A stretch of DNA of 64,000 nt from JBCCGI01 sp039029355 (GTDB taxonomy: Bacteria; Planctomycetota; UBA1135; GCA-002686595): assembly GCA_039029355.1 (NCBI GenBank), contig JBCCGI010000031.1:1-64000 (forward strand), written 5' to 3'. Shown here in pieces: positions 1-8,425 of this stretch. The notes under the pieces were generated by a model, which was not told the DNA's origin, made no database searches, and was given only the letters and a program-made list of their open reading frames with translations. Made by a program: the position numbers and the translations under genes. Every line of letters starts with the position of its first letter. Position 1 is the stretch's first letter.

Positions 1-5
1 CTGCT

Positions 6-94
6 CGCCAGGTCACGACTTCGCTCTCTCGCCGTCCTCGACGACCCGTCCAGGTCGCCTCCGGGCGCCTCGGTCGCAAAGCCGCAACCTGGCG
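6..94. repeat. Decayed copy of hairpin repeat (family shared with 28519-28680)
   Basis: Perfect 8-bp arms at 6-13 (cgccaggt) and 87-94 (acctggcg) enclose a core at 31-49. The core is an exact 19-nt reverse-complement match to 28602-28620. The block tcgcaaag (74-81) sits 43 nt from the core start, against 44 nt in the other copy. It looks like a shortened, diverged copy of the same hairpin element. It lies directly behind the stop codon of the minus-strand lipoprotein at 137, so it may also end transcription. It may extend upstream of the window. Confidence 0.6.
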
Positions 95-136
95 GCATCT
101 ACGACCCCTGGCGCTGACCTCCATGAATAGGACGGG

Positions 137-1705
137 CTAGTAGCCCAGGGCCTCCAGGATGCGGACGACGTCCGGCTCCTCGCGCTCGAGGCGTTCACGC
201 TCGCGCTGCAGCATCTGCGCCAGGTCCCCGAAGTGCACGTCGGCCTCCGCGAAGCGGACCAGCTCGGCCCGCAGGCGGTCGAGCGGCGCCGTGGCCGGGG
301 CGGCCTCGATCAGGTTGCGGGTCTCGCCGGGGTCGGAGGCCAGGTCGTAGAGCTCCTCGCTCAGCACCAGCGGCTCGCGCTCGGCCCCGCCGCCGGGCTG
401 CAGGTGCGTGTAGCGGCGGATCAGCTTCCACTCGCCCACCCGCACCGCCTTGGTCTGCACGGTCTGGGACAGGTCCTGGCGCTCGATCTTCTCCGCGAAG
501 ACCGGGTGCGGAGTGCCGCTGCCGCGGCCGTCGAGCAGCCGGCTGCGGTCGACCCCGCGCGGCGAGCGCGGGTCCGCGCCGGCCGGGGCCGGCATCTCGC
601 CCAGGCCGCACAGGCGCAGCAGCGTGGGCGCGACGTCGACCAGCGAGACGTCCTCGTCGACCACCCCCGGCGTCACGCCGGGGCCGCGCACCAGGAGCGG
701 CACGCGGCAGGTCGCCTCGTAGGCGAAAAAGCCGTGCTCGAACCAGTAGCGGTGCTCGCCCAGGCTCTCGCCGTGGTCGGCGGTCACGACGACGATCGTG
801 TTCTCCAGCTGGCCGGCGGCCTCCATGCGGTCCAGCAGCCGCCCGATCTCGGCGTCGGCGTAGCGGATCTCGGCGTCGTAGAGCGCGCGGACGCGCGCCG
901 CGTCGGCACGGCCGTCCGCGAGCACGGCCTCGGCGGGCACGTTGTAGTCGGCGACGTTGCGGCGGTGGATGGGATGCGCGGGCAGCTCGCCCTCGCGCGG
1001 AATCGGGTCGGGCTCGGCCGCGGTGAAGACGCGGTGCTCTTCGGGCGGGTCGTAGGCCCCGTGCGGGTCCATGTAGTGGAGGTAGCAGAACCAGGGCGCA
1101 TCGGGGTCGATGCCCGCGAGGTGCGGCCCGGGACCGTCCTTCGGCCCCGGCTGCTCCAGCCCGAGCGCGACCAGCGCGGCGTCGGTCATCGAAGCCGCGC
1201 GGCGCTGCGGCGCGTGGTGGGGCGGCACGCCCACGACGTCGGGCAGGTCCTCGGTCCACTGCCGGAAGCCGCGCGCCAGGCCCGAGCGCCGGTCGGTCAG
1301 CACGTAGTTGCCGACGATCCCGACCGTGCGGTAGCCGGCCTTGGTGAAGACCTCGCCGAGCACGGGCACGTCGGGCTCCAAGCGCTTCGCCAGGTCGCGT
1401 ACGCCGTGGTCGTGGGGGTAGAGGCCGCTGAGCAGCGACGCCACCGCCGGCGTGGTCTTCGCGCGCGGCGACTCGGCGTGCGTGAAGCGCGCCGCCCCCT
1501 GGGCGAAGTCGGCCAGGCGCGGGCTGGTCTCGCGCCCGTAGCCGTAGGCCGACAGGTGGTCGGCGCGCAGCGTGTCGACGACGATCAGGAGCACGTTGGG
1601 GCGCTGCGGCGGGCGGGCGCAGGCCAGCGGCAGCAGGGCGGCCGCCAGGAGCGCCGCGTGGACAGCCTTCGGGCACCGCCCTACGATCCTCGCTGAGATG
1701 CTCAT
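137..1705 (-). CDS. Sulfatase-superfamily lipoprotein, Thr-type (no formylglycine Cys)
   Basis: A 522-residue lipoprotein of the alkaline phosphatase/sulfatase fold. A short N-terminal hydrophobic stretch ends in the lipobox LPLAC at about residue 28. The metal-site motif VVDTLRADHL follows, and TADHGESLGEH supplies the second set of metal ligands. Where FGly sulfatases have CxPxR, this protein has KTTPAVASLLSG, so Thr is the likely nucleophile and the maturation Arg is missing. True sulfatase activity is therefore doubtful, and a phosphodiesterase or phospho-transfer role is equally possible. The C-terminus ends in LEALGY, like two other relatives in this window. The ATG at 1705 was chosen because the lipoprotein signal follows it; the open frame continues upstream through unrelated low-quality sequence. 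The gene is divergent from the next one, with only 13 bp between starts. Confidence 0.85.
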   Translation of the reverse strand: MSISARIVGRCPKAVHAALLAAALLPLACARPPQRPNVLLIVVDTLRADHLSAYGYGRETSPRLADFAQGAARFTHAESPRAKTTPAVASLLSGLYPHDHGVRDLAKRLEPDVPVLGEVFTKAGYRTVGIVGNYVLTDRRSGLARGFRQWTEDLPDVVGVPPHHAPQRRAASMTDAALVALGLEQPGPKDGPGPHLAGIDPDAPWFCYLHYMDPHGAYDPPEEHRVFTAAEPDPIPREGELPAHPIHRRNVADYNVPAEAVLADGRADAARVRALYDAEIRYADAEIGRLLDRMEAAGQLENTIVVVTADHGESLGEHRYWFEHGFFAYEATCRVPLLVRGPGVTPGVVDEDVSLVDVAPTLLRLCGLGEMPAPAGADPRSPRGVDRSRLLDGRGSGTPHPVFAEKIERQDLSQTVQTKAVRVGEWKLIRRYTHLQPGGGAEREPLVLSEELYDLASDPGETRNLIEAAPATAPLDRLRAELVRFAEADVHFGDLAQMLQRERERLEREEPDVVRILEALGY

Positions 1706-1718
1706 GGGAACGCAGAGT

Positions 1719-3188
1719 ATGCCAGTCCGAAAGAGGCCCGGGGAGCGCCGCGGGCGGGCATCCCTCGCGCCGGTCCTGGGGCTACTCCTCGCGCCGTTGG
1801 TTGGCGGTTGCGGGGGAGGAGGCGCCGACGACGGCCGGATCGAGCTCGGGCGTCCGCCGGTGGTGTTCATCCTGCTGGACGCGCTGCACGCCGAGCACCT
1901 GTCGCACCTCGGCAACGGGCGCGAGACCACGCCGCACCTCGACGCGCTGGCGGCCGAAGGCGTGTCGTTCCCGACCGCCTTCGCGCCGGCGCCGTACACG
2001 CTGGCGACGGTGTCGAGCATCCTCACCGGCCGCCTGCCGGACGTGCACGGCCTGGTGGACAAGGGCGCGACGCTGCTCCCCGAGGAGGTGACGCTAGCCG
2101 AGCTGCTCCAGCGCGGCGGCTACCGCACCTTCGCCGCGGTCGGCAACCTCAACGGCAGCTCGATCTTCGGCTGCGAGCAGGGCTTCGAACACTACACCGA
2201 GGTCTTCCGTCCCGGGGACGGGCGCTCGGTCGACGTGGAGTTCGAGGGCGACCAGTACCACTACGCGAAGGCGGTCGACTACCCGCCGATCGTCGCGCGC
2301 TGGCTCGCCGACGGGGCCGCCGAGGGCGACCGACCCCCGTTCCTCTACCTGCACATCCTCGAGCCGCACGAGCCCTACTCGCCGCCCGAGGCCTTCCGCG
2401 CGCGCTTCGTCGACCCGGGCTACGACGGGCCGTACCGGGCCGGCGACTCGGCCGCGCTGATCCAGGGGCGCCGTGGCAACCTGCCGTTCGAGGACGAGGA
2501 CAAGGAGGCGGTCGAGGCGCTGTACGACGCGAACCTGGCCCACTCCGACGCCGTCGTCGGCGAGATCCTCGGCATGCTCGACGAGGCCGGCATCCTGGAC
2601 GAGGCGCTGATCGTGGTCACCTCCGACCACGGCGAGGCCTTCTGGCAGCACGGGGAGCAGGGCCACAACACGACGCTCTACGACGAGATGCTGCGCGTCC
2701 CGCTGATCGTCCGCTTTCCCGCCGGCGCCAAGGGCGTCCCGGCCGGCGCGCGGCCCGCGGCGCTGGTGTCGCCGATGGATCTCCTGCCCTCGTTCTCGGA
2801 GTGGCTCGACCTGCCGCTGCCGGCGTCGGACCTCGACGGCACGAGCCTCTCGGCCGCGCTGCGCGACGCGGCCGATCCCGACCGCGCGCTGATCCTGCGC
2901 TCGCACCACGACCCGCCGTGGTTCGGGCTGCGGACGGCGGGGACCAAGACCATCGTCGTCCCCGGCGCCGGCGGCACGCCGGGCCGCATCGAGCACTACC
3001 GCCTGGACGCCGACCCGGCCGAGGCCCGGAACGCGCGCGCCGAGCACGGTGCCGACGCCCAGTCGGACTACGACGCGCTGCAGCGCTTCGCCGCCGACAC
3101 GGCGCACAAGCGCGTGTCGCGCGGCTTCCCGATCAGCGAGGCCGAGAAGGCGATGCTCGAGCGGCTGGGCTACACCGACGGCGACTAG
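1719..3188 (+). CDS. Sulfatase-superfamily lipoprotein, Thr-type
   Basis: A 489-residue lipoprotein. Its basic N-terminus and hydrophobic segment end at the lipobox LVGGC. The alkaline-phosphatase-superfamily core follows, with FILLDALHAEHL (first metal site), YTLATVSSILTG at the nucleophile position (Thr instead of the FGly Cys, no CxPxR), and VTSDHGEAFWQHG (second metal site). The C-terminus carries the LERLGY signature shared with the proteins at 137 and 51335. The first gene and this one probably arose from the same subfamily. The start is uncertain: ATGs at 1698, 1704 and 1719 are in frame, and 1719 leaves a normal-length signal and a small intergenic gap. A promoter for either gene would have to overlap the other gene's 5' end. 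The substrate is unknown. Confidence 0.85.
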   Translation: MPVRKRPGERRGRASLAPVLGLLLAPLVGGCGGGGADDGRIELGRPPVVFILLDALHAEHLSHLGNGRETTPHLDALAAEGVSFPTAFAPAPYTLATVSSILTGRLPDVHGLVDKGATLLPEEVTLAELLQRGGYRTFAAVGNLNGSSIFGCEQGFEHYTEVFRPGDGRSVDVEFEGDQYHYAKAVDYPPIVARWLADGAAEGDRPPFLYLHILEPHEPYSPPEAFRARFVDPGYDGPYRAGDSAALIQGRRGNLPFEDEDKEAVEALYDANLAHSDAVVGEILGMLDEAGILDEALIVVTSDHGEAFWQHGEQGHNTTLYDEMLRVPLIVRFPAGAKGVPAGARPAALVSPMDLLPSFSEWLDLPLPASDLDGTSLSAALRDAADPDRALILRSHHDPPWFGLRTAGTKTIVVPGAGGTPGRIEHYRLDADPAEARNARAEHGADAQSDYDALQRFAADTAHKRVSRGFPISEAEKAMLERLGYTDGD

Positions 3189-3297
3189 GCACGTACGCGC
3201 GTGGCGACCTGGGTCCGACCTCTGTCACCACGCCACCCGCGAGAGCTCTTTCCACGGCGGCCGGCCACGGCTCCTGAGCCTGGTGTAGCCTGACTTG

Positions 3298-3712
3298 GTG
3301 GCCCGCTCCACCGAGAACCCTCCGGCCGATCCACCGGACCCGACCGAGCAAGCGCAGGAGATCACCCGCCTCCTGCGCGCCGCTGCGGACGGCGACCCCG
3401 CCGCGGGGGACGCGGTGGCCGACGCCGTCTACCACCAGCTGCGTGGGCTTGCGGGGCCGCGGTCGGCGGGGGAGGAGGCGTCTCCTGCAGCCGACGGCGG
3501 TCGTGAACGAGGCGTGGCTCAAGCTCGCCGGGCACCTCGACCGGTTCGCCGATCGGCGCCACTTCCTGCGCGTCGCCGGGCGCGCGATGCGGCAGGTGCT
3601 GGCGAGTCACGCCGAGGCGGCCCGTGCCGCCAAGCGCGACGCGCCCGCCGGCGCTAGGAGCATCAGGGCCAGCGCGGACGCGCGCTCCTTCCCGACGACC
3701 CGGGCGACCTAG
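3298..3712 (+). pseudogene. Frameshifted, truncated ECF sigma-70 factor relic
   Basis: The first frame (GTG at 3298, or TTG at 3295) reads a region-2-like start ending in VYHQLRGLA at about 3450. The next frame then carries the family hallmark LQPTAVVNEAWLKL, the RRHFLRVAGRAMRQVL helix and AAKR, ending at 3712. Joined, the two pieces follow the N-terminal two thirds of the planctomycete/acidobacterial ECF family known as TIGR02999 (established family knowledge). One frameshift between about 3446 and 3465 separates them. The sigma region 4 helix-turn-helix is missing altogether, so the gene is broken twice. A sequencing error could explain the frameshift but not the missing C-terminus. Confidence 0.7.
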
Positions 3713-3719
3713 GGGGGCG

Positions 3720-5108
3720 CTAGTCGCGGCTGTGCGACGCTTCGGTGGCGCCGGGCGCTTCGAGCAGCTCGAGGTTGCGCAGCTCCAGCAGCAGCGCGCG
3801 CGTCACGCGCCCGGAGGTGCGCAGCACGCGGCGCTTGGCGGGGAGCATGCGCCCGTCGGCCTCGCGGTACTCGTCGGTGATGGCCTCGCTAGCCAGGAGC
3901 TGGCCGGACTCGGTGTCGACCTCGGTCGCGAAGGTCTGGAGCGGCAGCACGCGGCCGTCCTCGCCCTCCTCGTGGGCCAGCACCGCGGAGGAGCGGCGGA
4001 TGCCGTCCTCGGTCCGCTCGACGAGCTGGACGCGGTGGTCGTGGAGGTAGTAGCGCGTCTGGCCCGGGTCGTTGGCGACGACCAGGCGCCCCAGCGGGCT
4101 GCCGTCGCGCGGAGCCAGCGCGAGCGCGTGGGCGCCGGTCGTGGTCGCGAGGTCCCGGGCGAGCCGGGTTTCGATCACCTGGCGCAGGTGGGCGCCGACC
4201 CAGGCCTCGTCGGCCTTGGAGAGCCCGGGCAGGCTGCACTCGACCCACTCGCCTCCGTTGAGCTCAAACTCGCCGCGCACCGGCTCGCCGCCGAGGTGCA
4301 CCAGCACGACGCCGGCGAGGCCGCCGACGTCGGCGGGCAGCTGGCGCTCGTGCAGGAGGGCGTCGCTCAGGCGCTGCCACGCGTCGACGCTGCCGCCCTT
4401 CGGGAGCGGGGCGGTCCGCACGCTGGAGACGGTGAGCATCGCGTAGCGATGGCGTCCGGTGAAGGGCTCGCCCTCGTGCTCGCCCGGCTCGTCGATGACG
4501 TGCTTGGCGCGCAGCGAGAGGAGTCCGGCCGCCGGCCGCGCGATGCGCAGCGTGCCGTCGGCCGCGGTCTCGCGCTCGATCGGATCTCCGCCACCGGGGC
4601 GCGGGTGGCGCACCGTGGCTCCCGCGGCGGGCTCGCCGTTGAGCAGCACCGTCACGATCAGCTCGGCGCCGTCCTCGGCGAGCACGAGCTCGAGCGGCTG
4701 GCCCGTGCGCTGGCCGGCGGCGGCGACGTTCAGCGCGGCCTTCGAGTCGTAGTCGAGCTTGACCGAGGTGTCCATCCCGGGCCGCTGGAACAGGCCCATG
4801 TCGTGCGAGCCGTAGAGCAGCTCCGTCCCCGCCGGCAGCTGTCCCGCCAGGCCCCACGGCATCGTGGTGAGCTCCACCTGCGCGCCGTCGGCGGTGTGCA
4901 GCGCGAGGCCCTCGATGTAGCGCACGAGGCTGGCCTCGCTGTCCTGGTACACGCCGTCGCCGAAGAGGATCTCGACCCTCTGCGGCTGATCCGGGTGGAT
5001 GTGGATCCAGATGAAGTGCGCGTGCGCGACCGAGGAAACGAGGACGGCCGCAACGAGCGTGAGCAGGCGCGAGGCGCCGCGCGCGAGGGAGAGGTCGGGG
5101 AGCTTCAT
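3720..5108 (-). CDS. Secreted DUF4198/DUF3386-like protein
   Basis: A 462-residue protein with a signal peptide ending about residue 31 (SVAHAHFIW). The segment right after cleavage, rich in His and aromatics, resembles the start of DUF4198 proteins of the periplasm. A carboxypeptidase-regulatory-like segment (NGEPAAGATV, then TAADGTLRI) lies near residues 155-200. The C-terminal third, with DEYREADGRMLPAKRRV and then a run of beta-strand-like residues, resembles the DUF3386 type. These assignments are by pattern only and the function is unknown. A role in surface metal handling is a common guess for DUF4198 but is not shown here. The ATG at 5108 was preferred over an in-frame upstream ATG at 5123 because it gives the more compact signal peptide. 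The downstream neighbour on the opposite strand is the sigma relic. Confidence 0.65.
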   Translation of the reverse strand: MKLPDLSLARGASRLLTLVAAVLVSSVAHAHFIWIHIHPDQPQRVEILFGDGVYQDSEASLVRYIEGLALHTADGAQVELTTMPWGLAGQLPAGTELLYGSHDMGLFQRPGMDTSVKLDYDSKAALNVAAAGQRTGQPLELVLAEDGAELIVTVLLNGEPAAGATVRHPRPGGGDPIERETAADGTLRIARPAAGLLSLRAKHVIDEPGEHEGEPFTGRHRYAMLTVSSVRTAPLPKGGSVDAWQRLSDALLHERQLPADVGGLAGVVLVHLGGEPVRGEFELNGGEWVECSLPGLSKADEAWVGAHLRQVIETRLARDLATTTGAHALALAPRDGSPLGRLVVANDPGQTRYYLHDHRVQLVERTEDGIRRSSAVLAHEEGEDGRVLPLQTFATEVDTESGQLLASEAITDEYREADGRMLPAKRRVLRTSGRVTRALLLELRNLELLEAPGATEASHSRD

Positions 5109-5133
5109 TGGACTTTGGTCCACGTTAAATAAT

Positions 5134-5167
5134 GTCGCCCCGGGCCCTGCAAAAAACCCGGGGCGAC
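5134..5167 (-). terminator. Strong hairpin between FG-GAP gene and DUF4198-like gene
   Basis: There are perfect 11-bp arms at 5134-5144 and 5157-5167 (gtcgccccggg / cccggggcgac) with a 12-nt loop. Read on the minus strand, the hairpin follows the FG-GAP gene (stop at 5198) and is trailed by ATTATTT. It probably ends that transcript and insulates the gene starting at 5108. The T-tract is short, so partial read-through is possible. Confidence 0.6.
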
Positions 5168-5197
5168 GGCGAGGATCCAGCTTCAGAAGGGCTCTGG

Positions 5198-6859
5198 TTA
5201 GAGTCCATTCAGGAGCAGGACGTCGGACGGCGTGCCACCCAGGACGGTGCCTGAGTTCCCGAGGTAGATGTCGGGGTCGCCGTCTTGATCCGCATCTCCG
5301 AAGCTCACGTCCGAGCAGACGAAGCCCTGGCCGGTGAGGTCGAAGTTGGAGTCGGTGAGGAAGTCTCCGAGGGCGCCACCCTGCGCGCCGCCCTGGTTGA
5401 GCAGCAGCACGGCGTCGCCGGCGGGGAAGCCGGTCTTCTCGTCGAACAGCTGGTGGATCGCGATGAGCACGTCCGGGTCGCCGTCGCCCTCGACGTCCGC
5501 CACGTCCAGGCCCAGGCGGATCTTGGTCGCCGGGCCGAGATCGAGCGGCACGAAGATCGCGCCGTCGCCGAAGCCCACCGAGCCGGTCGGGCCGACGCCG
5601 AAGTTGATCAGCAGGTCGATGGCCGTGGGCGTCGTGAGCGTGCTGTTCGCCACGAAGAGGTCGAGCAGGCCGTCGCCGTTGACGTCCGCAAACTCGGCCT
5701 CGAGGCTGTTGTCCAGGAAGACGGGGACGCTGATCGGAGTGATGTCGGTGTAGGTCCCGGTGCCGTCGTTCTCGAAGAGCTGGTTCTGGACGCCGCCCAG
5801 CAGCGAGTCCGCCCGCGCGACGAAGAGGTCGAGGTCGCCGTCGTTGTCCGCGTCGCCGAGCGTGACGCTTCCGCCCGACCCGTGGGGGTCGGTGGCGAAG
5901 AAGGCGGACAAGGGCCCGGGCGAGGCGAAGGTCGCCTGGGTGTTGAAGAAGACCCCGACCCCGTCCGGCACCTCGCCGAGGTGGAACTGGTCCTGGGTGT
6001 TCGCGATGACCACGTCGGGGTCGCCGTCGCCGTCGACGTCGCCGAACTCCGCGTCCGCCGTGAGGCCAGCGCCCGCGGGGAAGGCCGTCGTGGTGAAGAA
6101 GCCCGACCCGTCGTTCAGGACGAGCTGGTTCGGCGCCGGCGCGGCGGGGACCATCCCGCCGGTCAGCAGCAGGTCGATGTCGCCGTCGCTGTCGACGTCG
6201 GCGCCCTCGACGTGCGAGAGCGGGACCAGCGCCTCGGCCGGCAGCCGCAGTGCGGCTTCGTCGGTGAACGACGCGGCCCCGCCGTTCACCAGCAGGGTCG
6301 GAACCGAGCCGGTGCCGCCGTTGGCGACGAACACGTCGTTGCGGCCGTCCAGGTCGATGTCCATCCAGTCCACGTCGCCCGCGGCATGGAGCTCGGTGGC
6401 GGCCGGGAGCGCGGTGGGCGCGAACGGAGCCTGGGCGCCGCCGGGAGCCAGGCGGATGACGTCCGAGCCGAAGAACGTCGGCGCCGGAAGGAACGAGAGG
6501 ACCGAGCCCTGCGCGAAGACCTCGACGCCCGGCGGGTAGGCCGGGGCGATCGGCACCGGGACGATGAACCGACCGTCGGCTCCGATGGTGCCCGACGCGA
6601 TCGTGAAGGGGAACCCGACCAGCAGGACCGGGAAGCCCGGGCCGAGCGGGATCGGGGTCGAGGTCAGCCCGAAGGCCAGGAAGCCCTGCGCGCCGACCTG
6701 CTGGCTGCGCAGCGTCAGGTTGACCGTGCCGCCGATGAGGGCCGCGTCGGCGGCCAGGTGCGCCTGGGCAGCCGGGGTATCGCCGTCCGCGGATGCGGCG
6801 CCGCCCAGGAGGGCGAGCACCGCGGCTCGAAGGGGCAAGGACGAGGTCGTCTTGTGCAT
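5198..6859 (-). CDS. Secreted FG-GAP/VCBS repeat beta-propeller protein
   Basis: A 553-residue exported protein. A signal peptide of about 25 residues (cleavage near GGAASADG) is followed by a short domain with glycine-rich beta strands. About seven Ca2+-binding-type FG-GAP/VCBS repeats then run from residue 165 to the end. The repeats are recognisable by DIDLDGRND, DVDSDGDID, DVDGDGDPD, DADNDGDLD, DVNGDGLLD, DVEGDGDPD and DADQDGDPD, each followed by hydrophobic strands. Seven repeats would close a single integrin-alpha-like propeller. Such proteins are secreted or surface-attached in Planctomycetota; the ligand is unknown. The ATG at 6859 was chosen for the signal peptide. A 5-5-5 palindrome lies 100 bp upstream and a strong terminator follows. 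Confidence 0.85.
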   Translation of the reverse strand: MHKTTSSLPLRAAVLALLGGAASADGDTPAAQAHLAADAALIGGTVNLTLRSQQVGAQGFLAFGLTSTPIPLGPGFPVLLVGFPFTIASGTIGADGRFIVPVPIAPAYPPGVEVFAQGSVLSFLPAPTFFGSDVIRLAPGGAQAPFAPTALPAATELHAAGDVDWMDIDLDGRNDVFVANGGTGSVPTLLVNGGAASFTDEAALRLPAEALVPLSHVEGADVDSDGDIDLLLTGGMVPAAPAPNQLVLNDGSGFFTTTAFPAGAGLTADAEFGDVDGDGDPDVVIANTQDQFHLGEVPDGVGVFFNTQATFASPGPLSAFFATDPHGSGGSVTLGDADNDGDLDLFVARADSLLGGVQNQLFENDGTGTYTDITPISVPVFLDNSLEAEFADVNGDGLLDLFVANSTLTTPTAIDLLINFGVGPTGSVGFGDGAIFVPLDLGPATKIRLGLDVADVEGDGDPDVLIAIHQLFDEKTGFPAGDAVLLLNQGGAQGGALGDFLTDSNFDLTGQGFVCSDVSFGDADQDGDPDIYLGNSGTVLGGTPSDVLLLNGL

Positions 6860-7254
6860 GTCGTCTGTCTCGCGAAGGGCTTGGGGCCGAGCGTCAACGC
6901 TCAGCCGACGACCTGAGGGTGCGCCCCGCGAGCCGAATTGTCCAGGCTTTTGCGGCGATTGAGACGCAATCTCAGTTAGAGTTTTTCTCGACCTCGACCG
7001 CGGGACCGCTGCCTGCACCAGCTCATGACCCTCTCTCTCTCCACTCTGGTCGCTGCCGCCGGCCGCACGACCCCCCGCGTCGAGAGCCCGACCGACCGGC
7101 TGCACGGGGCCGTCCCCGCTGCGGGGCCGCCGTCGACGTCATCCGGGCCGCGCCGGAGACACCGCGTGTTCCCCCGTCCGTAGCACTTCGCGGGCGGGTG
7201 TTCGTTGCTTGACATTAGGGGTGGGGGGCTCGTGGCCCTCCACCCCGACTTCGT
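6860..7254. other. 395-bp gene-free region between FG-GAP gene and lplA
   Basis: No open frame here has homology I recognise or the strong wobble GC bias of the neighbouring genes. It holds the 5' region of the FG-GAP gene, a palindrome at 6960-6974, a CT-rich run near 7028-7045, and the sequence downstream of lplA. I see no clear terminator for lplA. Confidence 0.6.
6960..6974. promoter_or_regulatory. Palindrome TGAGA-N5-TCTCA, possible operator
   Basis: A perfect 5-bp inverted repeat with a 5-bp spacer lies about 100 bp upstream of the FG-GAP gene start, in the most AT-rich stretch of this gap. It has the shape of a dimeric repressor site, but no regulator can be named from the sequence and a chance occurrence is possible. 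Confidence 0.25.
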
Positions 7255-8004
7255 CTACCGGCGTCGCAGATGCGCGTCGGAGGCGAAGAAGCGCTCGCGC
7301 GCCCGGGCGTACAGCAGCTCTTCCTCGCGCGGCGGCGCGTCCTCGAAGGTCGCGCCGAAGGCCTCGCCCAGCACCTCTAGCAGCGTCTCGGCCAGCTCCT
7401 CGGGGGCGATGTCGCCGAGCGTGGCGATCGCGCCTTCGAGCGGCGTGCTGCCGAGCTTGATCGAGCCGTGGTGCAGCACGCGGCCTCCCGTGCGGCGCTG
7501 GGCCGAGCCGACGCCCTTGCGCCCGTTCCAGACCAGGTCGACCGCGGTCGAGCCGTGGAAGCACATCGGGCTGGCGGCGTCGTCGGAGGTGAGCGCGTCG
7601 GCTCCGCGCTCGCGGGCCTCGGCCCCGTGGCGCCGGAGCGCGGCGGCGACGGCCCGGTGGACGCGCTCGTACGAGCCCGCGATCGGGCCGCGGTAGAGCG
7701 GATGCGCGGCGTCCGCCGCGATCGAGAAGGTCAGCTCGCGCAGGTGGTGAATCGCGCCGCCGCCGGTCATCCGGCGGACGAGCGTCGGCAGCGCGTGCCC
7801 CGCACCGCGCAGCGCCGCGGTGACCTCGTCGTAGCGCTGGAAGTAGCCCAGGCTCAGGGCGTCCGGCGACCAGGTGTAGAGCCGCAGCACCGGCCGCGCA
7901 TCGTCCGGGCGCCCCTCGCCGCGGAGGAGCGCCTCATCCAACGCCATGTTGAACCCGGGCGGCGCGTCCCAGGTCCGAAGCAGGCGCCAGGTCTCGCCTG
8001 GCAC
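7255..8004 (-). CDS. lplA: Lipoate-protein ligase A family protein
   Basis: A 249-residue member of the LplA/LipB fold, which attaches lipoate or octanoate to lipoyl domains. Key features are NMALDEALL near residue 19, the RRMTGGGAIHH lipoyl-AMP loop near residue 94, and VGSAQRR with VLHHGSI near residues 167-180. The start is a GTG that abuts the stop of gcvH; the next in-frame Met would remove the conserved N-terminal strand. Being last in the gcvT-gcvH-lplA operon, its obvious partner is the GcvH made just before it. From sequence it could be a true ligase or an octanoyl/lipoyl transferase; the length and single catalytic domain do not decide. Confidence 0.85.
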   Translation of the reverse strand: MPGETWRLLRTWDAPPGFNMALDEALLRGEGRPDDARPVLRLYTWSPDALSLGYFQRYDEVTAALRGAGHALPTLVRRMTGGGAIHHLRELTFSIAADAAHPLYRGPIAGSYERVHRAVAAALRRHGAEARERGADALTSDDAASPMCFHGSTAVDLVWNGRKGVGSAQRRTGGRVLHHGSIKLGSTPLEGAIATLGDIAPEELAETLLEVLGEAFGATFEDAPPREEELLYARARERFFASDAHLRRR

Positions 8005-8409
8005 CTAGGAGTGCGCGCCCTCGGACAGGAACGACTCGTACGCCGCCGCGTCCATCAGGTCGGAGTCGAGCGTCTTCGACTTGAGCGTCAGCTTGACCAT
8101 CCAGCCCGCGTCGAAGGGATCCTTGGAGAGGATCTCGAGGTGCTCCTCGATGGCCGGGTTGACCTCGGCCACGGTGCCGGCGACCGGCGTGTTGAGATCG
8201 GCGACGGCCTTTACCGACTCGATCTCGCCGAAGGTCTCGTTCGCCTCGAGCACGCGGCCGACCTCGGGCAGGTCGCAGTAGACGAGGTCGCCCTCGTTGC
8301 CGCTGCAGAGCTCGTTGACGGCGAAGTCGGTGATTCCGATGAGCGCGGTCTCGCCGGACTGCTTCACCCACTCGTGGGACTTGGTGTAGAGGCGGTCGTC
8401 GGGGCGCAT
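8005..8409 (-). CDS. gcvH: Glycine cleavage system H protein
   Basis: A 134-residue lipoyl carrier that shuttles the aminomethyl group between the P, T and L proteins of glycine cleavage. The family opening YTKSHEWV is at residues 8-15, and the lipoylation site ESVKA follows GEIESVKAVADLNTP at about residues 63-67. The usual C-terminal segment FDAGWMVKL comes later. The length is normal for the family. It lies between gcvT (16 nt away) and lplA (no gap) on the minus strand, under the glycine riboswitch upstream of gcvT. gcvP is not in the window. Confidence 0.95.
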   Translation of the reverse strand: MRPDDRLYTKSHEWVKQSGETALIGITDFAVNELCSGNEGDLVYCDLPEVGRVLEANETFGEIESVKAVADLNTPVAGTVAEVNPAIEEHLEILSKDPFDAGWMVKLTLKSKTLDSDLMDAAAYESFLSEGAHS

Positions 8410-8425
8410 GAGGGGGGACTCCTGG

